Source: Mytilus edulis (Eukaryota; Mollusca; Bivalvia; Mytilida; Mytilidae). From it: a stretch of 64,000 bases of DNA. The stretch lies in contig NC_092344.1 of NCBI RefSeq assembly GCF_963676685.1, positions 92,658,749 through 92,722,748 on the forward strand, in the 5' to 3' direction. Below the pieces are notes generated by a model. The model searched no databases. It was not told where the DNA came from and worked only from the letters and a program-made list of their open reading frames with translations. The translations under genes were made by a program, and so were the position numbers. This document shows positions 43,234-56,479 of this stretch, in pieces (positions within the stretch are counted from its first letter, which is position 1; each line of letters opens with the position of its first letter).

Positions 43234-43937
43234 GGTCTGTTTGCGCCCAATACACTTTCGCACCTCGCACGTTCACACCCAAGGTCCGTTCGCACTCTAC
43301 TCATTCGCGCCAAATTTTAATTCAAATTCAAGTTGAATAATTGGAAAATCATGATTGTTGTTTTAAATTGCTTTGGTGTAAATACTGAATGTATTTTTAG
43401 CTTGGTATGAGTAAAACATTGAAGATTTTAAAGGAAAAACACAAAAGATAATTGTTTTTAAGCCCTTTGATCTGAAACAACAAAACAATAAAATATAGGA
43501 ACCAAAATATAGCAATCCACTATTATAACCAAAACATGATAAAATTTATTCAACACACAGAAAAAAAATAGTCAGAATCTCACTTCATTATGAAAGAGGT
43601 CAATGAAACAAAGTATAGCAATACACTAACCAAAACATGATTAAGAGTTATTCAACGCTAAATAAAACGTTGACATAATACCACTTTATTTAGAAACGAT
43701 TATTATTATCTTTAACAATACGCTATCCAAAACATGATTAAGATTTATTCAACACAAAAAAAAAATGCTGTCTCACTTTATTTTGAGACAATGACAACAA
43801 TTATACTTATAAGAAAACACTTGCTTACAGAGTTATTAAACACAAAACCAATTAAGATTAGTTGCGAACATGTAGGGTGTGAAAGTGAAAGGGGGCGAAC
43901 ATGAGTTGGTGCAAACGTGAATGGGCGCGAACGGACC
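43234..43937. mobile_element. ~700-bp foldback element with GGTCTGTTTGCGCCCA ends
   Basis: The left end GGTCTGTTTGCGCCCA and right end TGGGCGCGAACGGACC are inverse with two mismatches. Subterminal text such as 'gcacgttcacacccaaggtc' is mirrored by 'tagggtgtgaaagtgaaagg'. The interior has 'gaaccaaaatatagcaatcc'-type short tandem repeats (43490-43750). No transposase. Confidence 0.6.
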
Positions 43938-43939
43938 CG

Positions 43940-45405
43940 GATTCAGCCTATGTACCAGTGAGAAATATAGAAGCCTTTCTACAGTATTTATTTGTACAAT
44001 TCAGGTAGTCTTGACCTATTCATTTGTCTTAAAAAAAAACCCAGCCAGTTGGCACCTTCACTTCACACACACACATATACGAATATCAATTATATGCTTA
44101 CGAGACATGTTGCATTGTTAAACTATTTACGGTATGTGAAAATCAAGACTTGCATAAAAACTATCCCAATATTAGAGACAGTGGCGTCATTTTTCTTCAG
44201 AGCTTTCAGCTCTTTGATTAATCAACACCATTGTACTATATTAGTTCTATATAAAGTTGAATTCTTTGATTCACCGTTTTTACGTGATGACGGCTGACAA
44301 ATTGGACCTCGTAATTTTAGTATTATAGATGAACAACAATCAAATATCAACCCACACCAAACTGGCTGTAGTTGAAAAACATCAAAAGGGAAAAAACAGT
44401 GAAATTTGGAGAATTTATATTATCACATGGACATGCATTTGAAATATATTTAAAATATATTTTTCAAATTTTCTAGTTTTAGGTTCCACCTAGCTACCAT
44501 ATTAGAAAACTGGAATTTAAACGCTAGTCTATTAGAGGGATATTTCCAGTGGCGAAGTATATATGTACTTTAATTTTAGTCTTACGTGTATTTATGTGTA
44601 CATATATCACTGATTCAGTGGCGATGGTGAATAGCTATATATAGACACTGACAAGTCTTAGATAACATTTTATAGTTTTGAATGTTTCTTCATCAGTTGA
44701 CTAGACTAAAATTAGGTGGAGGTATGTTTTTATTTCCAACAGAGGGGCACTCATGCTCAACCTATATTAGTTTGTGCATGAAGCGATTGATAGTTGCCAG
44801 ACACTGAATGATTATACCACAAATTTGTGAAAGTTTTAATCTATGCATATATACTTTAAATACGAAAAAAAAAAATCATGTCTTTTTCAGGACTTCTGAT
44901 CCAACCATGTAGAATGGCATGTTATTGAGATATGGTTCTGGTTGATGGATGTTCATGAAGGACCTGTAGTACAAAGTATATCACTGGATTGAGCTCTCTG
45001 TCAAAGTGTATTATTAAAGTGCTTTGCTTTAAGCTCGGTTCATTGTTATTCAATTCATTCTTTGTGAAATAAAGATTTTACAAACAACTCTCATGTACAA
45101 GGATGTCTCCAAGTATTATCATTTCTATGTACAATGTAAGTAACAGGGAGATAAAAGCATTTTTTGTTTGTTTGAACCAAACATTATTTGTCCATTGACC
45201 AAATTTGTTTTGCTTTCACCAGCTTTGAAGGAGATATTATCAAAGAATTGATAGAAAACAGCACAGAAGCTTACTTTCTAGCTCATCAGGCCCAAGCATC
45301 ATGTTAGGCATTTTCATTACTAAAAACCAATAAATGTCTTCTAATCTGAGGATCAATTCAACATTTTAAAGTGTTTTACTAATGATACTGACAAGCCACC
45401 ACAAA
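43940..45405. other. Gene-poor DNA; nothing recognised
   Basis: A short (CA)n-like stretch lies at 44063-44076. ORFs at 43921-44121 and 43992-44297 overlap the end of the foldback element and have no domain. Confidence 0.45.
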
Positions 45406-45409
45406 GATA

Positions 45410-46568
45410 TACTGAGTAACAATGAAAACGCAACACTTTTGTTTTTTCAAAAAAGTCTGATAATTTTTATTTATTTTATATTAGAACTTTGTAAAGTTGG
45501 TTGAAAATGACTTTAAAGACAATTGTCGACAACTTTACGGTTGGGTGATTTTTGGAACAAATGCGAAGTAAGGGTTATTTTGAACGGACATAAACCGAGT
45601 TCACCGCTTTTCAACATACGCACCATTTTCACGATTTTGTCATTTAAAGCTAGGCTAATGTCATGAATTTTCCCGCCCTTATTGTAAGGAAACTGTAATA
45701 AACATCTGAGTAAATGCCAGGACTTTCTGACAACCAGCGACATGCAGTTTCGGGCATGATCCAATGAAGCCTTTCACAGCATACAATAACCCAAATCATC
45801 CACAAATTCAACTAATTGATCAGTTAATGATAAGCCACATCCCGGGGTTCAAAAAGCAAGAAACGCTCAGCAAAACCGATACATTTGGTCTTTAACATAT
45901 CCGATATCGACTCTGATGGATGTCCAAAGGTCACGTGAGTTCAATGGTGGTCACGGTAGATCCTATGGAGCAATTTCAGTAAAGCACCTTTTGCGCAGAA
46001 ATTCAACGGTTAAAGAGGACCACAGCCGATATCTAAACGGCCGTCTGGTGTAAACATCGAATTCTGTAGACCAAAAATCATTCATTATGTACCAAAATCG
46101 TCAGTGGTGGTTACATAGACGTTTGGCACCCGCCTTGGCCAAAAGTCGTGCCTTTCGCCAGATTTAGGTCCGATAGAGCAAATTTTGCATCAGATTTGAC
46201 ATGGTTTAGACGATGAAAACCACCACCAATATCATAAAGTCAGCTTGAGTTTGCTTTACAGGACAAGTGGAATAACATTCCTCGAGATAACATTAAACGT
46301 CCGGGATGATCAATTCCACGGCGCTGTCGAGATTGCGCTGCACAACGGGGTTGTAACATTTTTTTTAGGACTGTGATTTGATGATTCGACATTGGATGTT
46401 TCGTTTATCTATTGTGCCCGAAAAATGACAATGAAACATTTTTGTTTGATATCGATATATTGTTAGAATTGTTAATTTTCAAGAACAATTCATTTTGAAA
46501 GATTATGATTTCTAATATAAATTTTATTTTTGAAAAACTAAGTGTTGCGTTTTCATTGGCACTCAGTA
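45410..46568 (+). mobile_element. Tc1/mariner-like transposon, inactive
   Basis: Terminal inverted repeats begin ACTGAGT(A/G)(A/C)CAATGAAAAC then GCAACACTT, at 45411 and inverse at 46567. TA lies directly outside each end (45408-45409, 46569-46570), the Tc1/mariner target. On the plus strand the far end reads DKWNNIPRDNIKRPG then a stop, then SIPRRCRDCAAQRG, matching the C-terminus of Tc1-type transposases. Helix-turn-helix and DDE regions are scrambled by frameshifts. Length 1,159 bp, somewhat short for an intact element. The 83-residue minus ORF at 45513-45764 is antisense to it. Confidence 0.85.
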
Positions 46569-46604
46569 TATATAAATAGAACCATACAAATAGCAAATAC
46601 ATAT

Positions 46605-46870
46605 AAAAAAAGATGTGATATGATTGCCAATGAGACAATTCTCCACAACAGACCAAAATGACATAGAAATTAAAAATTACAAGTCGCCGCACAACCTTCA
46701 ACAATGAGCAAAGCTAATGCAGCATAGTCAGCTATAAAAGGTCTCGAAATGACAATGTGAAAAAATTCAAAGGAGAAAAATAACAGGCTTATTTATGTAC
46801 AAAAAATAAAGAAAAAACGAATATGTAACACACAAACAAACGACAACCACTGAATTACAGGCTCCTTATA
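46605..46870 (+). repeat. Dispersed repeat family A, well-preserved copy
   Basis: From 'gatgtgatatgattgccaat' to 'acgacaaccactgaattaca ggctcct'. It is close to the copy at 54217-54465 and starts a few bases after the Tc1-like element ends. Confidence 0.75.
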
Positions 46871-46879
46871 TCATGTTCT

Positions 46880-48545
46880 CAGATGTCATCTCCTAATTTA
46901 AAAAAATCACGAAAAATTGAACCTATTATGTGTTGCTCTCCTAGCTATAAAATGTATCCAAAATCAAAGATGTGGAACATATTCTATCATAATCATTTGG
47001 TAACTAATGCAATTAGTGTCTTCCATGCCTGTCTTGAACATAAAAACTAAACTAAATATAAAATAAACAATACTCCTAATGCTCCGGTTGGTTGTCATCG
47101 TGCAACACAGTTAATAACACATATAGGAAAATCATAGAACTACATTTATCATAAAACACTGTCAAACATCCAAACATACTATCTACACTTGTATTATTCT
47201 TAAAATAACAATCGAAAAACAAGACGACAGGAATACACCAAAGTCACAGGAGCGCAACTATTTGTTTACGTTTTACAAAGTATAGAAAATATCATTCATT
47301 TCTGCACGACGGAGCCATTAAAACATGCCTTTTTCATCAAGCAAAAAAAGTTGACGATTTTTTTCAACTCCATTTTAAGTTAATTTTTGCCGCATGACCA
47401 TACTTATTTTTTGGTTGCAACATAGGCATTTCTAGCAACAGGAGCTGCTACCCGTTTTTGCATAGTTTGTGTTGTTTCGAGAAAGGAAATACGGAACACC
47501 ACTGGTACCCTACGGAAAATGCTAAAAAATAATTGCCGCTCTTGTAACCTTAACCAACGACAACTGAATTAATGGCTATTTGTCCTAGGGAGAAGCTTAT
47601 ATAGAATGTGTTTGTGTATAACACATCTTTCTGTGTTTTCCCCTAAAGGGCAAAGCATTATTTTACCACCTTGGAATTAAAAAAAAAACGAGTATACTGT
47701 AGTCATTTGAAAGACGAAATATTTACCTTCAGTAGAAAAATGAAAAAAGAAAAAAAAAGTCTTGTTTATGAGAAAGACATTCAAGTAAGACGCTTTGCTT
47801 CTAATTTTACCATCGTGAATAACATCTGATTATAGTGATTTCTTATAAAAACCTCTCCGAACACACCAGACTTTGAAGTTAACAATTTCATTCTGTATTC
47901 AAATTTAATTCCTTACAGCGGAAAGCGATTTTCTTGAGGTATTGGTTCAAAACAATGACACTCCGCGTTTCGGTGTGTATAAATGATTTATTCATTAGGT
48001 TTAATATAAATATGAAGGAAGATACAATATAATTCGTTTAATCTGTATGGAACTCAACAACATTGTTTTTCTGATAGAAACAGATTTTTCAAATTGTAAA
48101 ATCATATATTGTAAATTCTCATTCCTATCAAAAGTAACGTTTTTGTACGTGGAATTACCCGAGCGTTGGTTTCTTCCTGCTTCTATTATAAGCATTCGTA
48201 GTAATAGGATTTACAGACAAACAAAAATCTGTTTGAAAGTTTTTTTTTCAGCAACATATTCATTAAATGGGTTTGGAATATTTCGTGTTATGTCATCTTT
48301 AAAGAGGCAATATCTACGAAAGACATATAGGTAATTTGTGATGAAAACTGAAAAGCCGTGAAACTGAGTTTTTTTTGGGTAGATATCCGTGAAAAAATTG
48401 TATCTTGTCATTTTTAGGACTACACTATAAATAAAAACCAAATTCAATACTTTTTTAAATGGTTGAATTAAGAATATTGAGTACGATAATCTTATTTAAC
48501 AGTTTTATGTCCACGATTCACTCGCTTATTATTCAAGAATGTAAA
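46880..48545. other. Gene-poor DNA; nothing recognised
   Basis: No exon-like segments or window-internal repeats were found. Overlapping ORFs on both strands at 48001-48447 lack domains. Confidence 0.4.
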
Positions 48546-48554
48546 CACACATCA

Positions 48555-48810
48555 CGAGCGATGAAATCTGCTTTCTTCAGCGTCTGTTCGTTCGTTCGTT
48601 CGTAAGTCCGTCCGTCTGTCCGACTTCAGGTTAAAGTTTTTGTTCAAGGTAGTTTTTAATAAAGTTGAAGTCCAATCGACTTGAAACTTAGTACACATAT
48701 TCCCTATGATAATAATGCCAAAGTTTTCACCAGTTTCACGTTCCACTGAACATAGAAAATGGTATTGCGATTGGGGCATCTGTGTTCTATCACACATTCT
48801 TGTTTCTGAA
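48555..48810 (-). repeat. Dispersed repeat with (CGAA)n/(GACGGACTTAC) start
   Basis: A simple TTCG run (ttcgttcgttcgttcg, about 48587-48602) precedes 'gttcaaggtagtttttaata' and 'aagtccaatcgacttgaaac ... acacatattccctatgataa'. I recall this as a frequent mollusc repeat. The 81-residue ORF on the minus strand is its translation. Confidence 0.45.
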
Positions 48811-49349
48811 TATTTTGAACTACTTGAAATTGATTATTAGAATTAAATGAGGCACGGAAAGTATAATTGGTAATATAGAACAATAGATGTATTTGAAATT
48901 CCTAGCAAATTTGTAAAATAATGGACTGAAGAAAACATTGATAAATAAAATAATCATTAATCATTGATCTAAAAATGTTTGTTTTGATATCTGCAATATG
49001 TTTTATATATCTGTGATGGCAGTTTGTTTATGGCTTAATAGTATCAGTCATTTTTGTCATTTCTACATTTTATTTTGTTGTGTATTCTTTATTCGGGTCT
49101 GTTAACTGACCACATTTGTATAATGAGTGAATTAGGCTAACTGTTAAATCTCCTTTTCTGCAATCATCTTATGTTTTGAATTACGAAATTGTTTAAATCA
49201 TGAATATGACTACTACTTCAATTACAATCTCATTTTCACTCGTTTGTCTAAAGTGCGATGGTTCTCGTTGCAACTTTGGAACAATGTAAGCTCGACTTAA
49301 AATTCGCCTACCAGTCACGGTTTCCCCTATATCGGCATATCTAGTTTAA

Positions 49350-52300
49350 AGTTTAAACAATATTTTATTCAAATAAATTGAATTGGATTGGGCAACAGGC
49401 ATAGCCTATGTAAGCCCTCTCCACAAAACAAGGTACAATATATTACATTCAAACAAAGCAACACATACACAAACATAAAGACAAAACAGAATTAATTTTT
49501 CAGAAATACCTCTTAGCTGACTGGAATGATATTTAAAATAGTTAACTCAGATCAAAAGTATGACTACTTTAAATGCTTCAAAAGTCAACTCAGAAAAAGT
49601 ATGAAAAAATAAATTATGAAAAAAAAGTTTTAGTATTCTATACTCCAACATTGATTTAGAGGTCTCACATTAAATTAAATGGTCTCCAGTCAGCTATCTA
49701 AAATAATAAATTTAATAACTCATTTTTAAAACAACATGTCTGATATCATGTACTTATTTTTACTGAATTATTGCACCTGAAGAAAAACGACAACGAGTAG
49801 TAACCATATTGATACATTAAAGAATTATAATAATATAAAAAGAATTTAGAATGTTAATAATAATAAAAACAAAAAAAATAGATTTAAGAAATTAAAGATA
49901 TACAAATTGAATATATGAATGATATAGAAATAAAGGTGCATTTATTAGCTTTTTAGCTTTAATAATATTAATTTCAATGTACTGTCGTTTCGTTATAACT
50001 TTTGTTTCAATTTTAATTATTTTCATCTGGTTCGGGTCTAAGAGCTTAATATAATATAAAATACAGACATACAAAGTAAAAGTTAATTTGGTTTTGAACT
50101 ATAAAATACATTTCATTATACAAATCTCTTTGAATTTTTTATATATTCATGAACAGCCTTAACTATCTGCACATTGTCTTCAATACTCATAGATTGATCA
50201 CCAAATAGTATCAAGTTTAAATCAATATCAACTCCATAAGCAGACAGTTTATCAAGGAGTGTGATCCTGTTAATAATGTATGATGGACAATAAAAAAAAT
50301 AATATTGGTTGTCTTCACATTTATATAAACATTTAGGACAAGAAGGTTCGTCTGTCAAAAAATCATGAAACAAGTGAGAATTTAAATTACTTGCTTCGTT
50401 TCTTAATTGACAATGAATAATATTAAATTTTCTTATACCTGAACAAAAATATTTAGGAGGAATTTCTGGTTTATATATTTTATCAAGTACAGATTTGAAC
50501 TGGTTAATCGACAAAGCATTTTTAGCATTAGTATCTAATTCATTCCAGAGTTTAACAACAGATGGTATGAAACTTTTATAATATGAAACTGTTCTGCACC
50601 TTGGGATGGTATAATTCTGAGAGTCTCTCCTAAGATTGTAATCATTCGGTGTGAGAAAACAAGGTTCTAATAAATCTATCATATAACTTGGATAAAATCC
50701 ATTTTTTATTTTATAAAATGTAGTACGTTTATGCTTCTTCCTTCTGTCTGATAATTTTTCAAGACCTATTTCAGTGTATAATTTTTAAGAGAAGTTGTAC
50801 GTCGGAGACCAGTAATAATACGAGCAGCTTCAATTTGAACACTTTCTAATAAGTTAGCTTCTTGTAAAGTACAATTATCCCATATAATGTTTGCATATTC
50901 TAGAATAGGGCGAATAAATGCTGTATAAATTGTAATAAGTACATTTCGATCCAAACTATATTTTACTTGTCTTAATAAATGTAATCTAGAACATGCTTTT
51001 TTATAAATTGCATTTATATGTAATTTCCAATTAGCCTTACTCTCAAAGTTGAGACCTAGGTGACAGTGACTTTTAACTTCTTTTATTTGGTCCCCTCCAA
51101 TGCCAAAGTATAAAGGGGGATGATTTATATCTTTTCTAGAAAATAAAAGGGTTTCTGTTTTGGAGGGATTAAAGGTTACAGCCAATTTTTCAGCCCATGT
51201 TTTAATTCTCCCAAGATCATCAGTCAAAGACATAGAAACAGTATCATAGTCATCATCAATAATGGCATATAAAGAGGTGTCATCTGCAAATAATCTAATA
51301 TGATTACTCATATTTTCCACTATATCATTAATAAAAGTTAAAAAAAGGAATGGACCCAGTACCGAGCCTGGGGGTACCCCAGCACTGGTACCTTTTTGAG
51401 ATGAATAAAACCCATCCAAAACAACTTTCTGGCATCTGTCACCTAGGTAATCTCCAATCCAATCAATTAAGTTGCTATGGATACCAAAAACTTTCAATTT
51501 ATATAGTAAACCATCATGCCAAACTTTGTCAAAAGCTTTGGAAATATCGCAAAAAATAAAGCGAATATCTTTTCCTTGATCAAGATTGGAAATAATAGTA
51601 TTATATATTTCTGCTAGTTGATTTACTGTACTATCACCTGGTTGAAAACCAGATTGAAATTTACATAATAAATTGTGATCTTTCATGTAATTACACAAAT
51701 GCTTGAATAAAATTTTCTCCATAATTTTGGATATGATACTTGTAAGCGAAATAGGTCGGTAATTAACTGGATCATGACAACTTCCCTTTCCCTTAAAAAT
51801 AGGAGTGACATGGGAAAGTTTCCATGCACATGGAACCCTTTTGAGTTTCAGTGAAAAATTGAATAACAAAGTAAGTGGTTTTACAATTCCAGATTTAATT
51901 TCTTTCAAAATTCTAGGTGAAACACCATCAGGACCAGAAGGTTTATTACAATTTAAGTTTTTTAATTGATCAAGAACTTCTTCTTCTGTAATAATTATTT
52001 CCTCCATTTTAAATGGTGGGTCTGGTACATTATTTGGAAGTTCAGGCTCAACATCAATTTTAGAAATATTTGAAAAATGAGAGTTTAAGAGTTCAGCTTT
52101 ATTTACTGGATGTAAAAATATTTGACCTTCAGATTTCAGAAAAGGTGTAGGTTCACGAGACTTTGATAATTTAGAAATAGATTTTACAATCCTCCACCAC
52201 TTTCCTGGTGGTATATTTTTGTCAGTAATTTCTTTTGTAAGTTTTTGTTTATATTGCTCTTTTGATTGTCTAACCAAATCAATCACCTCATTACGTAATT

Positions 52301-52979
52301 CTCTAAATTTTTGCCAATGAATACAATTATTAGTATTTTTAGCTTTGTAATGAATTCTATTTCTTTGTCTCATTTTCCTACGGATAGTGGAATTCATGAA
52401 CGGTTTATCAGCTGGACGTATAGTAACAACTTTAGTTGATATATATTTATTCACATTTGTTGAATAAATATTTAAAAATTGAGAATACATGTCATTTATA
52501 TTATCACATGAATGAAAATGTTCATTCCAATCAATATTGTTTAAGTCACTCACAAAATCTTTATAATTAGCATTTTCATATTTTCTAATTGTACGTTTGT
52601 ATGTATATTCTTTATTCACTTTAAAATTAACCTCGGCACACACAGGTGCATGAGTACTACAAAAAGGTGACAATATATCAACTGACTTTACACAACTTTT
52701 GTTGTTTGTCAAGAATAAATCAATGCATGTGCCTGTATCAGGAGTAAAGTTTGTCTTTTCAAAGACAAGATTGTACATATTCAAGCGTTGCAAAATGTTT
52801 CTCAAATTGTTACTACCGGTACTTCTACATGGCATATTATTGCTTGATAGCATATCTACATTGAAATCACCAGTCAGAAAAACAGGCACGTTTTTATCTA
52901 AAGCTTTCGACACAGAATCATAAAAATAATCCCATAGTTTCACACGAGAATCGGCATATCTCGCTTGAACTTCTGTAAA
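49350..52979 (-). mobile_element. Non-LTR retrotransposon, 5'-truncated, ~3.6 kb
   Basis: The element reads on the minus strand. The ORF (52943-50766 and 50790-50116) encodes the C-terminal part of an AP-type endonuclease, a reverse transcriptase and a cysteine-rich tail. The 5' end is cut at about 52979, so the endonuclease's first catalytic residues are missing. The 3' UTR runs to about 49350, where an AATAAAATATTG-type end (minus strand) is preceded by 'ttgcccaatccaattcaatt'. No target duplication was identified. Confidence 0.85.
50116..52943 (-). pseudogene. Endonuclease/reverse transcriptase ORF of the non-LTR element
   Basis: The first open part (725 codons) has GDFN (residues 25-28), then STHAP (96-100) where active enzymes have S-D-H, then a linker with KPSGPDG (334-340). 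Reverse transcriptase motifs follow: FCDISKAFD (464-472), GVPPGSVLGP (522-531; most families have Q at the second P) and FADD (552-555). A frameshift near 50790 moves reading into a second frame that continues LYTEIGLEKLSDRRKKHK and MIDLLEP to the terminal domain. That domain has CPKC ... YYFFYCPSY, a zinc-knuckle-like pattern. The open frame starts in mid-domain; no true ATG is expected. Altered catalytic residues plus the frameshift make it inactive. Confidence 0.9.
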
Positions 52980-53403
52980 CTACTCTTTTTAAGTCTATAG
53001 TTCTTCAAAACTGTCAGTTTTCAACGTTTCACAACGGCATTACATTAATCTGAGAAAGTTTTAAACAATTCAGCTTACGGAATTATAGGAATAAAATCTA
53101 AAATAGTGACATTTTTTTCTTCTTGGACTGAACATACCAGATTGAGCGTTCCAATTACAGCAAGGCGAGACAATTGCGTAATTATTCATCCCTTATAGAA
53201 AAGTGTAGGTCTTTCTTTGGAATAGGGGTTTCTAGTCCAATAAAAAGATACCCGAGAATTACCATTTTTCATACATGATTCGATCCTAACTTAAAGTGTC
53301 TAAAGCACATCCGAACCCGTTCTGAAAGGGTGTAGTTGTTTAAACAATCACGTGCACGAAAAACACGGAACTAGACTCGTATTGCAAATGCAAAGAAAAC
53401 TCC
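52980..53403. other. Intergenic; nothing recognised
   Basis: Sequence between the truncated 5' end of the non-LTR element and a family C repeat. No ORF or structured repeat. Confidence 0.45.
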
Positions 53404-53655
53404 ACTTTATGAAAGATGGGCGAACAATACCAGAGGGACATTCAAACTCATAGATCAAAAATAAACTGACATATCAAGGCTTAAAAGAAAAGACAAACAG
53501 ACAAATAACTGTATACAAGATACAACATAGAAAACTAAAGACTAAACAAACACTAACCTCACCAAAGATTGACTTCTGGTGCTCCCGAAGGCTGAACAGT
53601 TCCTGCTCCACATGTGGCACCCGTCTTGTTGCTCATATTATTACAAACCCGGAAA
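53404..53655 (-). repeat. Dispersed repeat family C, reverse copy
   Basis: Minus-strand text runs from 'gggtttgtaataatatgagc' through 'tgccacatgtggagcaggaa' to 'ctggtattgttcgcccatct', matching 10361-10620. Confidence 0.75.
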
Positions 53656-54216
53656 TAATTCTAATTCGGTATGTCACATTCGTGAAAAGGGGACGGTATT
53701 CTATTTACGACATAAGGAACATATCCGATATCATCTGTGAAACGGATATTCCATAACGGTCAACCAACTCGTGATGGCGTCCATATAATTAACGAAGGGA
53801 TGATTATAACTTCACCATTTGGAACTCTTGGTTTAATAGTTTTCTTTTGAGCAGCAAACCTCTATCAAGGAACTCATGATATGGAATACAACTCGGGAAT
53901 ATTGTATTAATTGGGAGATATATATAATCCGTATGCAGGCGCTGTTGGAATGTTGCTACATAGAAATAGAATCCCGTGGAAAATTCACAATTGGGAAGCT
54001 CAAATTAAAAATATGTTCTCAATCAAACATCTTGATAATAATAGTTTCAGAGAATTTTTTTTTATTAGAATCAGACTGATTTTGTAACAAAGTAGGATTT
54101 ATCCCTGGCTCCCTAAGATAGAATATATTATCGAATTCGTGATACCTTTTTTTGTCAATCTAGTTTGTACTTTTAGTATGAATATAAAAAAAGAATTTTA
54201 GTATAGGTATAAAAAA
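53656..54216. other. Intergenic; nothing recognised
   Basis: A 67-residue ORF at 53876-54079 has no domain. No repeat shared within the window was noticed. Confidence 0.4.
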
Positions 54217-54465
54217 AAAGATGTGGTATGATTGCCAATGAGAGAACTCTCCACAAGAGATCAAAATAACAGAGAAATTAACAACTATAGGTCACTGTAC
54301 GACCTTCAACAATGAACAAAGCCCATACCGCATAGTCAGCTACAAAAGGCCCCGAAATGACAATGTAAATCAATTCAACCGAGAAAACTATCAGCACTAT
54401 TTATGTACAAAAAATTAACGAAAAACAAATATGTAACATATAAACAAAAGACAACCACTTATACC
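54217..54465 (+). repeat. Dispersed repeat family A, interrupted by the 2-kb palindrome
   Basis: It reads 'aagatgtggtatgattgcca' to 'caaaagacaaccactta'. The other copies continue 'ctgaattacaggctcct', but here the 2-kb inverted repeat starts instead, so the palindrome may have inserted into this repeat. Confidence 0.7.
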
Positions 54466-54478
54466 CTATTCCATAAGC

Positions 54479-56476
54479 CGTAAGGGGACACACAAAACAT
54501 TAGAAAATATTTTTTTTAATTCGAGATCAAAACAAAACATTACTGTTTTACCGAGATCTATTTAAAAAATATATCGTTATCTCGATAAAACAAAATTGTT
54601 ATATCGAGAGCTCGGATTATTAAATCGTTATCTCGATTTATTATATCATTATCTCGATTTATTATATCGTTATCTCGATTTATTATATCGAGATCTCGAA
54701 TTATTATATCGAGATCTCGGATTATTATTTCGATCTCGGATTATTATATTGTTATCTCGGTTTAATATATCGTTATCTCGAGAAAACGAAACTTTTATAT
54801 CGAGATCTCGTATTTTTAAATCGTTATCTCGGTTTAATATATCAAGATCTCGATAAAAAATATATCGTTATCTCGAGAAAACGAAACTGTTATATCGAGA
54901 TCTCGGATTATTATATCGTTATTTCGATTTATTAAAACGAGATCTCGGATTATTAAATCGTTATCTCGGTTAAATATATCGACATCTCGATTAAAATATA
55001 TCGTTATCTCGATAAAACGAATCTGTATTTCTGAATTCGTCATTTTGATGTTATCTTACAAATATTCAATTAATATCAGAAACAAGAATTCAAAGCACTC
55101 TTTAAAAATTTTAACTTAATTCATTCATTTATCTAGTTTCGGAGAATAAACTAGTGGATTTCCCTAACTATTATTAACCGAAATTCCTTGGTTCAATGTA
55201 TGGAAAACCTGAATACCAAAACATATATATAAATATTAAGATACTCAACGTTATCTTTTTTTTTCATTTTCACGTTACCTTTGCTGTTCTTCATCCCATA
55301 TATATAGATATATCATGTCCATTGTGCCGCAATGACCATTAGAGGAGTTACGGAGGACCTAAATGCCAAAATACGCGTGAAAATTATGAAAATAGCCAAT
55401 TTTAAATAATGGAATGGATATTTTGAATAATGGAATGGACTGCTGCGACCCTTGAGCCCCTAATTACATACATACCTTATACCTCATTCGAAAGCTTATT
55501 TATAGAGAACAAAAGACATATAGTCAATAGTCATATTAGAGGAGTAACACAGACCCTTCGGCCCCTTTATACACTACTTGAAAGCTTATATAAAAAGAGA
55601 TAAAATGGTATATTAATAAGCTTTCGAATGAAGTACAATGTATATTTGGAATTAGGGGCTGAAGGGTCGCAACAGTCTATTCCATTTTTCAAAATATCCA
55701 TTCCGTTATTCAAAATAAGCTATTTCTTAATTTTCACGCGTATTTTGGCATTTAGGTCCTCCGTAACCCCTCTAATAGTCATTGCGGCACAATGGACATG
55801 TTATATCTATAAATATGGGATGAAGAACAGCAAAGGTAACGTGAAAATAAAAATAGATAGAGTTGAGTATTTTAATATTTATATATATGTTTTGGTATTC
55901 AGGTCGTCCATACATTAAACCAAGGAATTTCTGTCAAAAATAGTTAGGGAAATCCACTAGTTTATTCTCCAAACTAAAAAAATAAATGAATCAAGTTAAA
56001 AATTTTAAAGAGTGCTTTGAATTTTTGTTTCTATTATTAATTTGAATATTTGTAAGATACCATTTAAATGACGAATTCAGAAATACAGTTTCGTTTTATC
56101 GAGATAACGATATATTTTTATCGAGATGTCGATATATTTAACCGAGATAACGATTTAATAATCCGAGATCTCGTTTTAATAAATCCGAGATCTCGTTTTA
56201 ATCAATCGAGATAACGATATAATAATCCGAGATCTCGATATAACAGTTTCGTTTTATCGAGATAACGATAAAATAAATCGAGATAACGATATAATAATCC
56301 GAGATCTCGATATAATAAATCGAGATAATGATATAATAATCCGAGATCTCGATATAACAATTTCGTTTTATCGAGATAACGATATATTTTTTATCGAGAT
56401 CTCGGTAAAACGGTAATGTTTTATCGTGATCTCGAATTAAAAAAATATTTTCTAATTTTTTTTGTGTCCCCTTACG
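54479..56476. mobile_element. 2-kb near-palindrome with 21-bp tandem arrays in both arms
   Basis: The left end (CGTAAGGGGACACACAAAAC) is mirrored by the right end (TTTTTGTGTCCCCTTACG). Inside lie an array of about 21 units of a 21-bp motif of the type TTATTATATCGAGATCTCGGA (54575-55010), then a unique arm segment (55060-55300, with 'aaactagtggatttccctaa'). The centre (55330-55790) is itself inverted ('gttacggaggacctaaatgc' / 'gcatttaggtcctccgtaac'). Then come the inverse arm and an inverse array of about 17 units (56090-56450). Many units contain the palindrome CGAGATCTCG. The arms are about 1 kb. No transposase ORF; apparent ORFs (LYRDLEL-type heptads) are array translations. Most likely a giant foldback transposon. 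Confidence 0.88.
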
Positions 56477-56479
56477 TCT

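Noticed and set aside
45513-45764. 83-residue minus-strand ORF
   Set aside because: Antisense to the Tc1-like transposase relic.
54596-54856. 86-residue ORF with LYRYLDL heptads as a repeat protein
   Set aside because: Direct translation of the 21-bp non-coding array in the palindrome; the mirrored array on the other arm gives a different peptide.
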